57,260 bases of DNA, from assembly GCA_937894725.1 (NCBI GenBank), contig CALAYL010000057.1:1-57260 (forward strand), written 5' to 3'. The position numbers and the translations under genes were made by a program. Of the stretch, positions 34,571-43,418 are shown piece by piece (within the stretch, counting starts at the first letter, position 1; each line of letters begins with the position of its first letter). Below the pieces are notes generated by a model. The model saw nothing but the letters and a program-made list of their open reading frames with translations, ran no database searches and was not told the origin of the DNA. The stretch is from an uncultured Bacteroidota bacterium (GTDB lineage Bacteria; Bacteroidota; Bacteroidia; Chitinophagales; LD1).

Positions 34571-34864
34571 CTATTTACCTGCTGGATTTGCTTTTTTTAC
34601 CGAATCCACAAAAGTTTTGGCTGGTTTAAAAGCTGGGATAAAATGCTCAGGTATTTCTACGGATGTTCCTTTTTTGATATTACGTCCTATTTTCTTTGCT
34701 CTCTTCTTTACAATAAAAGATCCGAATCCACGAACATATACGTTCTCGCCTTTTTTTAGTGAAGATTTTACTTCTTTAAAAAATGCTTCTAAAGTTACTA
34801 AAACGTCAACTTTAGGCACGCCAGTCAAATCAGCCACGCGTGATACTACATCTGCTTTTCTCAT
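34571..34864 (-). CDS. hup: HU-family DNA-binding protein
   Basis: 97 residues from ATG 34864 (MRKADVVSRVADLTGVPK). The frame extends to a TTG at 34894, but that codon lies inside the -7 promoter element, so the ATG is chosen. The HU/IHF signature is GENVYVRGFGSFIVKKRAKK (~44-63), the beta-arm carries GTSVEIPEHF rather than the more usual NPxTG, and the end is FKPAKTFVDSVKK. It bends and compacts DNA as a dimer. The gene heads the minus-strand group HU, TPR, 29-residue protein, rng, and is divergent from mutY. Confidence 0.95.
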   Translation of the reverse strand: MRKADVVSRVADLTGVPKVDVLVTLEAFFKEVKSSLKKGENVYVRGFGSFIVKKRAKKIGRNIKKGTSVEIPEHFIPAFKPAKTFVDSVKKANPAGK

Positions 34865-34891
34865 TTTGAATTTTGTTATGTTTTGTTTATT

Positions 34892-34920
34892 CAAAGATAA
34901 ATAATAAATGACAAAAACAA
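34892..34920 (-). promoter_or_regulatory. promoter of the HU gene
   Basis: Read on the minus strand: TTG (34920-34918), 18-base spacer, TATCTTTG (34899-34892), a full match to the Bacteroidota consensus. Transcription would begin near 34886, about 20 bases before the ATG. Confidence 0.75.
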
Positions 34921-34950
34921 TTACGAATTAATATATTTTCGCCTTTCTAA

Positions 34951-36012
34951 ATGATTGATTTAAAGCATAAATTTAGTTTTGGAAAAACTCTATTGGAATG
35001 GCATCGGCATTCCAATAATCGTGAACTGCCATGGAAATATGAAAAAAATGCCTATCATATTTGGCTGTCAGAGATTGTGTTACAGCAAACTAGAGCTGCT
35101 CAAGGGCTACCTTATTACCTTGCGTTTAAAGCTACTTTTCCTACTGTTTTTGATTTGGCGAATGCCCCATTGGAACAAGTATTGAAATTGTGGCAAGGCT
35201 TGGGGTATTATGCTCGTGCTCGCAATTTGCATGTCGCTGCCAAGCAGGTTTTAACGGAATTTGGCGGTATTTTTCCTGAAAAGTATGAGGAACTGATAAA
35301 AATTAAAGGAATAGGCGATTATACCGCTTCGGCTATTTCGTCTTTTGCCTTTGATGAACCCAATGCCGTTTTAGATGGCAATGTGATACGGGTTTTATCT
35401 CGTTATTTTGGTATTGCAGATGCGTTTGATACGGTATATGGGCGTAGATTGTTTAGAGCTTTAGCACAGGAGTTGCTTGCAAAGCATCCGCCAGCAGAGT
35501 ATAATCAAGCCATTATGGATTTTGGGGCTACGGTTTGTAAGCCACGTCAGCCACTATGCGATGAATGTCCATTTGTAAAAAATTGCATTGCCCACAAAAA
35601 TGATTTGATATCAGCGCTTCCGTTTAAACAAAGAAAAGCTCGTGTTCGGTCTCGTCATTTTTATTATTTGATAGTAAAAAATGGCAACAAGCTGCTCGTA
35701 AATCAAAGATCTGGAAAAGATATTTGGCAAGGCTTATGGGATTTGCCATTAGTGGAGTATGGTAAAATGCCAGTGAACAAGAAAAAAGCATTGTCTGCAT
35801 CCTTATCCGTTAGCCCAAAGGCAATCGAAGATATTGATGGGCCTTATGTTCAGTTGCTATCTCATCAAAAAATAATTACTCATTTTGTTCGGATTGAGGA
35901 GGGCGAATATATTCCAAATCAGCATCAACTTTGGGTCACAAAATCACAGCTTAAAAAATTGGCAATACCCAAAACAATTTTTTCTTTCTTTACTGAAAAG
36001 TCGTATTTTTAG
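34951..36012 (+). CDS. mutY: A/G-specific adenine DNA glycosylase
   Basis: 353 residues. It removes adenine mispaired with 8-oxoguanine. The helix-hairpin-helix domain contains LQQTRAAQGLPYY (catalytic Glu region at IVLQQT), GLGYYARARNL and IKGIGDYTASAI; the catalytic Asp is in VLDGNVIRVLSR. Four cysteines in C-x6-C-x2-C-x5-C spacing (CKPRQPLCDECPFVKNC, ~195-211) bind the 4Fe-4S cluster. The C-terminal NUDIX-like domain (~235-350) recognises 8-oxoG. It is the first gene of the mutY-ssb-gldE-gldD run, an arrangement conserved in gliding Bacteroidota. A TATTTTCG element lies at 34933-34940. Confidence 0.96.
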   Translation: MIDLKHKFSFGKTLLEWHRHSNNRELPWKYEKNAYHIWLSEIVLQQTRAAQGLPYYLAFKATFPTVFDLANAPLEQVLKLWQGLGYYARARNLHVAAKQVLTEFGGIFPEKYEELIKIKGIGDYTASAISSFAFDEPNAVLDGNVIRVLSRYFGIADAFDTVYGRRLFRALAQELLAKHPPAEYNQAIMDFGATVCKPRQPLCDECPFVKNCIAHKNDLISALPFKQRKARVRSRHFYYLIVKNGNKLLVNQRSGKDIWQGLWDLPLVEYGKMPVNKKKALSASLSVSPKAIEDIDGPYVQLLSHQKIITHFVRIEEGEYIPNQHQLWVTKSQLKKLAIPKTIFSFFTEKSYF

Positions 36013-36045
36013 GTATAAGTTTTTTGTCAACTAAATACTAAAACT

Positions 36046-36489
36046 ATGGTAAATCATGTATATCTACTTGGCAGACTGGGCAAGGACCCACAGATTCGTC
36101 ATTTTACAAACGATAATGCTATAGCGGAGTTTCCGCTTGCCACCACCGATGTGTACAAAGACAAGGAGGGCAAATTTGTAGAACAGACCGATTGGCACAA
36201 TATTAAATTTCCTTTTAAATGGATGGCCGAACGGGCCGAAAAAAACCTCAAAAAAGGAAGTATGATTTTTGTGGAAGGAAAGCTTAAAACTCGTTCCTAT
36301 GAAGACAAAGACGGGCATAAGCGCTATGTGACAGAGGTTGTGGCAGAAAGTTTTAAATTGCTGGATAAAAAGGAAAATCAGCAAGGCGATGGTGGTGCTG
36401 CTCAAGGTGCTGAAACAGCATCAGACACAGCATCTCAGCGACCTAATGTAGTGTCAGAAAATGATTTTGATGATGATTTGCCATTTTAA
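36046..36489 (+). CDS. ssb: single-stranded DNA-binding protein
   Basis: 147 residues. OB-fold domain ~1-105 (NHVYLLGRLGKDPQIRHF; DWHNIKFPFKWMAERAEKNL; GSMIFVEGKLKTRSYEDKDG), then a Gln/Gly/Ala-rich linker and the acidic protein-interaction tip DFDDDLPF. It coats single-stranded DNA and recruits replication and repair enzymes by that tip. It lies 33 bases after mutY and 30 before gldE. Confidence 0.97.
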   Translation: MVNHVYLLGRLGKDPQIRHFTNDNAIAEFPLATTDVYKDKEGKFVEQTDWHNIKFPFKWMAERAEKNLKKGSMIFVEGKLKTRSYEDKDGHKRYVTEVVAESFKLLDKKENQQGDGGAAQGAETASDTASQRPNVVSENDFDDDLPF

Positions 36490-36519
36490 TGTAACTTTGA
36501 TTTAACGAAAACGACTCAA

Positions 36520-37890
36520 TTGGATCCCGACACGATAGGCTTGACGCCACATTTTACATTACTTTTAGATGTATTTCATACACCCACAGCTGCCGTATGG
36601 TGGTCGCTGCTGGCTATTATAATGCTCATTTTTGGTTCTGCAGTTATGTCTGCTTCCGAGGTGGCATTTTTCTCTATCACAGAGGCTGAGCGTGAAGACT
36701 TAGAAGAAAGTGAAAACGTCACAGACCATAAACTTGCCAAGCTTTTGTTAAAGCCCAAATATTTGCTTTCAACCATTCTTGTAACAAACAATTTGTTTAA
36801 CATAGGGGTGATTGTAATTTCCTACTTTATAATCACAAACACCATCACCTTTGAAGATATTCCTTTAGGGCCAGTCGTATTACCTAGTGCTGTTTTTGAC
36901 TTTTTAGTCAATATTGTGATTGTGACATTTTTCTTAGTGCTTTTTGGCGAGGCTTTACCTAAGGTTTATGCCACTCATAATAAACTCTCTTACGCTCGCT
37001 GGGTCACGCCTATTTTTTCTGTCCTCAATAGTTTTTTGACCCCTGTAAACTACTTATTGGTTAATTCTACTTCTCTTATAGAAAAGCGTATAAAACGTCA
37101 CAACGCAGAGATAGATATTGAAGAAATAAACAGGGCGATAGACATAACGGTCGATAACAAAGAGTCGCAAAATGATGTAAGAATGCTTAAAGGCATTGTG
37201 CATTTTGGTAATATTACGGTACGCCAAATCATGCGCCCTCGTAGAGAAGTGATGGCTGCTGATGCATCATGGGATTTTTTGACCTTGATGAATTTTGTAA
37301 AGGAAAACAACTACTCTCGATTGCCCGTTTTTGAAGAAAGCATTGACAATATATTAGGGGTATTGTATATCAAAGATTTGTTAGAACATCTCCACCAAAA
37401 TGCAGATTTTGGTTGGCAAAGACTAGTGCGAGAAACGCTGCATACTCCTGAAAATAAAAAGATAGACGACCTTTTGCGCGAATTTCAAGCTACTCGAAAG
37501 CATCTGGCAGTGGTGGTAGATGAGTATGGTGGCACATCAGGTATTGTAACCCTAGAGGACGTAGTAGAAGAGGTCATTGGCGATATCAAAGATGAGTATG
37601 ATGAGAGTTTCGAAAACGCAATTCGTAAAAATATAGATGGCAGTATGATTGTAGATGGGGTGATGCCACTCGGAGAGTTAGCGCGAGCGTTAGGCTATAG
37701 CCCAGATTATTTTGATGAGGTCAAAGGAGATGCTGAAACCCTTGCTGGGCTTGTGTTGGAGCGTTTTGGTAGGATCCCTAGAAATGGTGATGAAGTCACA
37801 TTTGAGGCATTTACCTATAAAGTACTTACGTTTAAAAATAATAGGATAGAGAAAGTCAAATTAACTCCAATAACAGGTGAAACAACATAA
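36520..37890 (+). CDS. gldE: gliding motility-associated protein GldE
   Basis: 456 residues starting at TTG 36520; the family opens with the same MDPD motif, and no ATG is available. The DUF21 membrane domain (~30-170) contains SASEVAFFSITEAEREDLEE; a CBS pair (~215-340) contains IMRPRREVMAADASWDF and VVDEYGGTSGIVTLEDVVE; a CorC_HlyC domain ends the protein. GldE is a CNNM-type membrane protein that supports GldD and gliding/T9SS function in Flavobacterium. The identification rests on the position between ssb and gldD. A TAACTTTG element at 36492-36499 may provide its own promoter. Confidence 0.93.
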   Translation: MDPDTIGLTPHFTLLLDVFHTPTAAVWWSLLAIIMLIFGSAVMSASEVAFFSITEAEREDLEESENVTDHKLAKLLLKPKYLLSTILVTNNLFNIGVIVISYFIITNTITFEDIPLGPVVLPSAVFDFLVNIVIVTFFLVLFGEALPKVYATHNKLSYARWVTPIFSVLNSFLTPVNYLLVNSTSLIEKRIKRHNAEIDIEEINRAIDITVDNKESQNDVRMLKGIVHFGNITVRQIMRPRREVMAADASWDFLTLMNFVKENNYSRLPVFEESIDNILGVLYIKDLLEHLHQNADFGWQRLVRETLHTPENKKIDDLLREFQATRKHLAVVVDEYGGTSGIVTLEDVVEEVIGDIKDEYDESFENAIRKNIDGSMIVDGVMPLGELARALGYSPDYFDEVKGDAETLAGLVLERFGRIPRNGDEVTFEAFTYKVLTFKNNRIEKVKLTPITGETT

Positions 37891-37896
37891 TAACAG

Positions 37897-38484
37897 ATGA
37901 AGTATGCAAGTTATTTTTTGATTATAATCACCCTTTTATTGGTTGGCTGTCATGGTGAATATTCCCCCAAAAGCAAAGCTTACCCAAGAGTAATCTATCC
38001 TGAAAAAAAGTATGAATTATATGCCCCTGCAGACTGTCCTTATCAGTTTGAAAAACCCATCTATACACGTGTAGGTAGCGACACTGTTTTTATGGGAACC
38101 AAGTTGAAAGAGCCTTGTTGGATAAATATCGAGTTTCCTGATTTTAATGGCACTATCAATCTTACCTACAAGGAGATCAATGCGCAAAATACACTTTCAA
38201 AACTATTGGAAGATGCACATAAAATGTCTTTTAAACACAGCAAAAAAGCCAATTTTATTGATGAAGTATCCATCACCAATCAATATGGTGTAAGTGGGCT
38301 CATATATGACGTAGGCGGGGATGCAGCGTCTAACATTCAATTCTATCTTACCGACACTTCTCGGCACTATATTCGAGGGGCATTGTATTTCAACAATGAA
38401 CCTAATACGGACTCCATGGCACCAGTGATTCAGTTTGTGCGAAAAGATTTAGACCACTTTTTTGAAACTTTCCAGTGGAAATAA
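37897..38484 (+). CDS. gldD: gliding motility lipoprotein GldD
   Basis: 195 residues. Signal peptide with lipobox LLVGC (lipidated Cys ~18), then the family segments YSPKSKAYPRVIYPEKKYEL, CPYQFEKPIYTRV, CWINIEFPDFNGTINLTYK and FNNEPNTDSMAPVIQFVRKD. GldD is required for gliding and for T9SS-dependent secretion in Flavobacterium johnsoniae. It follows gldE by 6 bases, so the two are coexpressed. Length is as expected. Confidence 0.95.
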   Translation: MKYASYFLIIITLLLVGCHGEYSPKSKAYPRVIYPEKKYELYAPADCPYQFEKPIYTRVGSDTVFMGTKLKEPCWINIEFPDFNGTINLTYKEINAQNTLSKLLEDAHKMSFKHSKKANFIDEVSITNQYGVSGLIYDVGGDAASNIQFYLTDTSRHYIRGALYFNNEPNTDSMAPVIQFVRKDLDHFFETFQWK

Positions 38485-38596
38485 ATACACGCTAATTTAA
38501 AACACTAGATGTAGAATTCTATTTGTGTTCTTTTGATCAATATTACACTATTCCACTACAATAAATGGTATGTTTTTCTGTTGGCTCAGTTCTAAC

Positions 38597-39628
38597 TTAG
38601 AATCTAGGGCAGAACATCACTCTATTGATATCTGAACGCTTAGGCATGATGATATACATAAGTGAAAGCTCAAGTGCACCGTTTGTATTGCCAGCCTCTT
38701 TGAATCGTGACAAGGTAAAATCATAGCTTAAGCCGAGTTTAAACCCTTTCACTTCAAATCCAGCGTATGGGATGAGGGCATCTAGCTGACGGTATTTGTT
38801 TGAAATGTTATTAGCTCTATTGTAAACACCGAGTGTCATATTAGCATCCTCTGTAAAGTCATATCCAAATCCTAAGCCAGTGTTGAGCTGATCAGCCTTA
38901 GCTTGTTGCATAAATAATGCAGATGGTAAAAGGTGAAACTTACCAAATCTAAAATCAAAGCCAGCTTGGCCATTTCCTCTAAAATAAAGTTCTCGTTTCT
39001 CATTATTTGAAGCAAGATTATATTTCATCCCTGTAGCATTAAAAAAAGCACCACCTATATACATGCTGATTGCGTCTGTCATTTTACCATAATATAGCAA
39101 ACCTACATTTAGGTTTACATAGCCAATATTTGGTGATAGGGCAAAGCTTACAGGGCTAGCCGTAAACTGATTATTATTATCAAATTGACTGGTGAGTCTG
39201 AGGTCTTGTTGGTTTAGTCTTGTCTGTGTATAGCCTACTTGAAATCCTGCCGAAATCTGGTGATTGCCGTTGCGTCCTAGGCTTTTGATATAAGACAAAG
39301 ATACTTGACCTTGGAAGGTCGAAAACGACCCTGCGCCAGCTCTATCATATAAAAAAATTCCGCCTACACCTATTGCATCGTTTTTGACTCGGATAGGGGC
39401 GTCTATAAAGACAGATGGGGTTTGGTAAGGAGAATTAAAAAAGCCATTGTTCACTCCCGAAAACCACTGGTTTCTGTAAATTGCACCAAAACGGTATGCC
39501 CCTTTGGTCAAGCCAGTTAGCGCTGGATTAAGCGTAAGGGGTGAATTAAAAAACTGTGAGTAGTGCGTATCTTGAGCACTTACTAATACAGAAAATATAA
39601 TAGTGATGGTGAGTAGCGTTTGTTTCAT
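38597..39628 (-). CDS. PorP/SprF-family outer-membrane protein
   Basis: 343 residues. A short signal peptide (~1-18) is followed by DTHYSQFFNSPLTLNPALTG, the typical family opening, then RFGAIYRNQWFSG and beta-barrel strands rich in Tyr, Phe and Gly, ending on an aromatic residue (VMFCPRF). PorP/SprF proteins help deliver or hold specific T9SS substrates, especially those with type B tails, at the outer membrane. The gene directly upstream on the same strand encodes such a substrate 19 bases away, making them a likely cargo/carrier pair. Confidence 0.9.
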   Translation of the reverse strand: MKQTLLTITIIFSVLVSAQDTHYSQFFNSPLTLNPALTGLTKGAYRFGAIYRNQWFSGVNNGFFNSPYQTPSVFIDAPIRVKNDAIGVGGIFLYDRAGAGSFSTFQGQVSLSYIKSLGRNGNHQISAGFQVGYTQTRLNQQDLRLTSQFDNNNQFTASPVSFALSPNIGYVNLNVGLLYYGKMTDAISMYIGGAFFNATGMKYNLASNNEKRELYFRGNGQAGFDFRFGKFHLLPSALFMQQAKADQLNTGLGFGYDFTEDANMTLGVYNRANNISNKYRQLDALIPYAGFEVKGFKLGLSYDFTLSRFKEAGNTNGALELSLMYIIMPKRSDINRVMFCPRF

Positions 39629-39647
39629 AAAATATTATATGTTCTGT

Positions 39648-40985
39648 TTACCAAATTAATGCTAGGTTGCCTTTTACAGGAGGGAGAGATTCGTTAGTGG
39701 CTGATCTGCGTACTTTTGCTAAAAAGGTATAGTTGCCTTGGAGTTGCAATTTTCCTTGAAACTCACCATTCCAACGATCAGTACCATCTCGCTTGCTATT
39801 AAAGACCATTTCACCCCAACGGTTAAACACCATTAGCTCGTCAAGAATTACCTTTTTACCCACGTTTATTATCGTAAAGTATTTGTCTTCGTCTTTTACG
39901 TTCGGGTCGGTAGCTCCAGGTACAAAAGCATTAGGGAAATCAAATTCTTTGGTCACATCGAGCGGAGTCACGAGTGCATGCGCTTGGCGAGCAGTCGCTA
40001 CCCATGCTGGCCGGACTACTCTCGAACGAGGCGTAAGTGCAGCTACATTTGCTTGCAAAAGATCTTCCCACTGTGGCGCAGATTCCCAACGGCCTATCGA
40101 TGTCCAACTTCCATCTTGTGAAGGATCAAAAAGAATAGACAGATTCGCTGGAGTATTGTCTGCTGATGCGAGTAGGTGGTAAAATTTATCATTTACTGAT
40201 TGTACCGAAGCTGCCTTGTTTGACACATTGTAGCCATCGTCTGTAGTGGTGGTAGCACTGTTTGTATTGAACGCGAAACGTGCTTCATAGCTGTGATTGC
40301 TAGCATCTGTAGGGCTTATCGCCACTTCTCTTTTGATAGGGATACCGGCATTGTTCCATCCTAATGGGAATAGGTACTCATTTGTAGAATTCGTATTTCG
40401 CACCAATTTTCCCATACCTACACTACTCACAAATGCATCATTTATCCCATTTACGACAATAGCGTTGGCATCGGTATTCAAAATCGTCATTTTATGAATA
40501 TCAGTAGCTAATTCATTGTTGTTTAACGTGAGTATGCCTTGTACATTGGCATCAATAGTTTGTGTTTTTACAGACGAGGCTGTTTCGCAGTTGAGATTAT
40601 AAAAGGTTGTAGCGTTAGAGCCAGTGATTTGTTGTGCATTACCCCTCAAAAATACGGTACTTTGATCTGAATTGAATGTGGCATTGTTTACCCAATCTTT
40701 CAATACAATATACTCACCCGTAGTAGCCGAAAAACCATCTGCAACACCGCTTGTATTTACAAAACTGCCTTCAATTGTTACTTGCCCTTTATTTTTAAAC
40801 TGACCATTAGAAGTATTTTCAAGAGAGCCATCATTTAATCCACCGCCTGTCTTTACTATCATCACTGCTCCAGAGCTCACCCCTATAGGTGCGCCATTGT
40901 TAAAAAAGGTTTGGCCGTGGCACAGATACGTAACACTCGATAATAAAGTTGCAATAGCTATATTAAAGTTTGATTTTTTGCTCAT
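39648..40985 (-). CDS. secreted protein with T9SS type B (gliding motility-associated) C-terminal domain
   Basis: 445 residues. Signal peptide ~1-24. The middle is beta-rich with repeated short strands around NNATFNSDQSTVFLRGNAQQ, resembling exported repeat scaffolds. The last ~95 residues are a type B domain: FDFPNAFVPGATDPNVKDED, KYFTIINVGKKV, LMVFNRWGEMVFNSK, DRWNGEFQGKL and LALIW at the end. Type B substrates are usually attached or exported with help from SprF-like partners; one is encoded just downstream. The function of the exported portion is unknown. Confidence 0.88.
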   Translation of the reverse strand: MSKKSNFNIAIATLLSSVTYLCHGQTFFNNGAPIGVSSGAVMIVKTGGGLNDGSLENTSNGQFKNKGQVTIEGSFVNTSGVADGFSATTGEYIVLKDWVNNATFNSDQSTVFLRGNAQQITGSNATTFYNLNCETASSVKTQTIDANVQGILTLNNNELATDIHKMTILNTDANAIVVNGINDAFVSSVGMGKLVRNTNSTNEYLFPLGWNNAGIPIKREVAISPTDASNHSYEARFAFNTNSATTTTDDGYNVSNKAASVQSVNDKFYHLLASADNTPANLSILFDPSQDGSWTSIGRWESAPQWEDLLQANVAALTPRSRVVRPAWVATARQAHALVTPLDVTKEFDFPNAFVPGATDPNVKDEDKYFTIINVGKKVILDELMVFNRWGEMVFNSKRDGTDRWNGEFQGKLQLQGNYTFLAKVRRSATNESLPPVKGNLALIW

Positions 40986-41002
40986 ATATCGTTAAAATTT
41001 AT

Positions 41003-41033
41003 CAAAAGTAAATCTAGCGAAACAGATTGTCAA
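41003..41033 (-). promoter_or_regulatory. promoter of the type B cargo / PorP-like pair
   Basis: Read on the minus strand: TTG (41033-41031), 20-base spacer, TACTTTTG (41010-41003). The start codon is at 40985, giving a leader of about 10 bases. Confidence 0.55.
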
Positions 41034-41085
41034 TTCAAAATCTTTTAAAAGCTACACTCCACATTTTTTCTGTTTACAACGAGTA

Positions 41086-41114
41086 TTGGCTTCCTTAAGC
41101 AATAATTATATTAG
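41086..41114 (+). promoter_or_regulatory. promoter of the OmpA-like lipoprotein gene
   Basis: TTG at 41086-41088, 18-base spacer, TATATTAG at 41107-41114, one base off the TAnnTTTG pattern. The ATG is at 41132. Confidence 0.5.
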
Positions 41115-41131
41115 CCCCAAATCCCTTATAT

Positions 41132-42055
41132 ATGCGAATAGCAATAGCTTTCTTCACTTTACTTACCTTGTCTTCTTGTTTGGTTTCAAAGAAAAAATTT
41201 GACCTTCAAGAGGCTATGGCCTCAAAACTAGGTGCGGATTTGAATGACTGTAACCAAAAATTGGCCCTTACGGAGAATGAGTTAGAAGATTTGAAAAAAA
41301 ATCATGATTTACTATCGAAAAAATACAACACGCTCAATGGTGATCAAGATGCGCTCAAAGCCAAGCAAGATAAACTAAACAAAGATTATGAATTAGCGCA
41401 AAAACAATATGATGATTTGCGCAAACGGATGGATGATATAGGAAAATCATCGAGCAGCGAAAAGGAAAAATTGCGTATCGCGCTGATGGAAAAAGAAAAA
41501 GCCCTCGAAGAGCGCGAAAAGCGTATCAAAGATCTTGAATCGCTCATCGCCCGAAAAGATGAAGCGGTATCGGCACTTCGCAAAAAAATAGCCGATGCAC
41601 TTATGGGATTTAATAGCAGCGAATTGACGGTGACTGAAAAAAATGGCAAAGTATATGTATCTCTTTCAGACAAATTGTTGTTTAAAACAGGCAGCACCGC
41701 TGTAGATGAAAAGGGGAAACAAGCCATTGTAAAGTTGGCGGAAGTATTGAATAAGCAACCCGAAATTGACATTTTGGTAGAAGGCCACACGGATAGTAAA
41801 GAATATATCAATCCCAAGGGCGAAATAAAAAACAACTGGGATTTGAGTGTAATGCGGGCTACATCAGTCACCCAAATTTTACTTAACGATGGTGCTGTAG
41901 ATGCAAAGCGTATCACGCCAACTGGTCATGCAGCGATATTTCCTGTAGAAAGTAACGAAACGGCTGAAGGCCGAGCCAAAAACAGACGTATTGAGATAGT
42001 GCTTTCGCCAGATTTGAAGGAGATATTTAAAATACTCGACAACTCAAACCAATAG
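41132..42055 (+). CDS. OmpA-family lipoprotein with coiled coil
   Basis: 307 residues. Signal peptide with lipobox-like TLSSC (Cys ~16). Residues ~20-155 are a long charged coiled coil (heptads of Leu with Lys/Glu/Asp). The OmpA C-terminal peptidoglycan-binding domain covers ~180-300: VSLSDKLLFKTGSTAVDEKG, ILVEGHTDSKEY and AEGRAKNRRIEIVLSP. It should be tethered to the outer membrane and clamp the cell wall. The gene stands 60 bases before tatC, which has its own likely promoter. Confidence 0.92.
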   Translation: MRIAIAFFTLLTLSSCLVSKKKFDLQEAMASKLGADLNDCNQKLALTENELEDLKKNHDLLSKKYNTLNGDQDALKAKQDKLNKDYELAQKQYDDLRKRMDDIGKSSSSEKEKLRIALMEKEKALEEREKRIKDLESLIARKDEAVSALRKKIADALMGFNSSELTVTEKNGKVYVSLSDKLLFKTGSTAVDEKGKQAIVKLAEVLNKQPEIDILVEGHTDSKEYINPKGEIKNNWDLSVMRATSVTQILLNDGAVDAKRITPTGHAAIFPVESNETAEGRAKNRRIEIVLSPDLKEIFKILDNSNQ

Positions 42056-42102
42056 ACAGCACTAAAGAGCACAATCAGTCCTAAAAATTAAGTAGGGAAT
42101 CC

Positions 42103-42110
42103 TATCTTCG
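42103..42110 (+). promoter_or_regulatory. putative -7 element of tatC
   Basis: TATCTTCG ends only four bases before ATG 42115. If used, the transcript would begin at or next to the start codon. No good -33 element was found. Confidence 0.35.
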
Positions 42111-42114
42111 CCCC

Positions 42115-42960
42115 ATGATTCCAAAAAGAGATCAAGTCATCGATGAAAAGGAAATGGGCTTTTTTGACCATATCGATGAGTTGCGCAAACATCTTTTTAG
42201 AATAGCTATTGTCATGGTATCGCTTTCTGCGGTGGCTTTGGCGAAGAGTAGTTTTGTTTTTGATAAAATTCTTTTTGGCCCAGTTAAAAGCGATTTTATT
42301 ACCTACCGATTGCTTTGCTCGTTTACAAACAAAATTCGACCTATACTCTGCGATTTCAGTTCATTGTTGTGTCCGCAAGAAGGCCTTTGTTTTAAGGATA
42401 TCAATATTCAGTTTCTCAATACAGAGCTATTTGGACAGTTTATTGCGCAGTTGCAAGTGTGCATTTTGCTCGGTTTTGTGGCTAGTTTCCCTTATATTAT
42501 TTATGAAATATGGCGATTCGTAAAGCCAGCTTTATCGCCCGAAGAGAGCAAAAAAGCTAGTGCTATTATACTTTTTTCTTCAATCTTCTTTTTTGTAGGC
42601 GTACTATTTGCGTACTTTTTGATCATTCCATTTTCGCTCAGCTTTGCTACCAACTATGTAGTGAGCGCACAAATCGAAAACCGGTTTACATTCGACAACT
42701 ACACGGGTTTTGTGAGTATGATGATGCTAGGTTGTGGAGCCGTATTTGAATTGCCTATGATTGTCTATTTTCTTGCAAAAATGGGATTGCTTACCGCTTC
42801 TTTTATGAGAGCTTATCGCAGACATGCTATCGTAGTGATTATGATTGTTGCCGCTATCATCACTCCATCGCCCGATATGTTTACGATGATGGTCGTTGCC
42901 ATTCCTATTTATTTTCTCTATGAGCTCAGCATCTTGTTGGCTAATCGAATAAATCCTTAA
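42115..42960 (+). CDS. tatC: twin-arginine translocase subunit TatC
   Basis: 281 residues. Inner-membrane core of the Tat system that exports folded proteins with twin-arginine signals. The conserved N-terminus MGFFDHIDELRKHLFRIAI opens the first of six membrane helices. An unusually Cys-rich loop (~60-90, with RLLCSF, LCDF, LLCPQEGLC) lies between helices one and two. Conserved features include YEIWRFVKPALSPEE, after the second helix. tatA/tatB-like genes are not in the window. rpiB follows 23 bases later. Confidence 0.95.
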   Translation: MIPKRDQVIDEKEMGFFDHIDELRKHLFRIAIVMVSLSAVALAKSSFVFDKILFGPVKSDFITYRLLCSFTNKIRPILCDFSSLLCPQEGLCFKDINIQFLNTELFGQFIAQLQVCILLGFVASFPYIIYEIWRFVKPALSPEESKKASAIILFSSIFFFVGVLFAYFLIIPFSLSFATNYVVSAQIENRFTFDNYTGFVSMMMLGCGAVFELPMIVYFLAKMGLLTASFMRAYRRHAIVVIMIVAAIITPSPDMFTMMVVAIPIYFLYELSILLANRINP

Positions 42961-42983
42961 TTTCGTTTTTAAACACTACTACT

Positions 42984-43406
42984 ATGAATATAGTACTCGC
43001 AGCAGATCATGCCGGCTTTGATTATAAAATGGAAATTCTCAGTTATCTACTGGAAAAGGGAATACAAGTAGATGATATGGGGTGCTATTCAAACGAATCT
43101 TGCGATTATCCTGATTTTATTCATCCCGCTGCACAAAAGCTGGGCGAGGGGCAATATGATTTTGCCATTTTCTTTTGTGGTAGTGCCAATGGGGTAGCTA
43201 TGACAGCCAATAAACACACCAAAGTGAGAGCGGCCATTTGTTGGTTGCCTGAATTGGCGGAGTTGGCTCGTCAACACAACGATGCTAATGCGCTCTGTAT
43301 TCCCGCACGATATGTATCATTAGAGCAGACAAAAGACATCATCGATTTATTTTTAGCTACCAATTTTGAAGGTGGCCGTCACGAGCGCAGAGTCAATAAA
43401 ATATAA
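42984..43406 (+). CDS. rpiB: ribose-5-phosphate isomerase B
   Basis: 140 residues, the family length. It interconverts ribose-5-phosphate and ribulose-5-phosphate in the pentose phosphate pathway. Motifs: ADHAGFDYKMEIL, DMGCYSNESCDYPDF, FFCGSANGVAMTANK (catalytic Cys region) and RHERRVNKI at the C-terminus. It sits between tatC and the E1 gene, 12 bases before the latter, so all three may be cotranscribed. Confidence 0.95.
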   Translation: MNIVLAADHAGFDYKMEILSYLLEKGIQVDDMGCYSNESCDYPDFIHPAAQKLGEGQYDFAIFFCGSANGVAMTANKHTKVRAAICWLPELAELARQHNDANALCIPARYVSLEQTKDIIDLFLATNFEGGRHERRVNKI

Positions 43407-43418
43407 GTGCAATAAGCT

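Noticed and set aside
34865..34894. Longer HU protein starting at TTG 34894
   Set aside because: That codon is part of the TATCTTTG promoter element, and the HU family begins at the downstream ATG.
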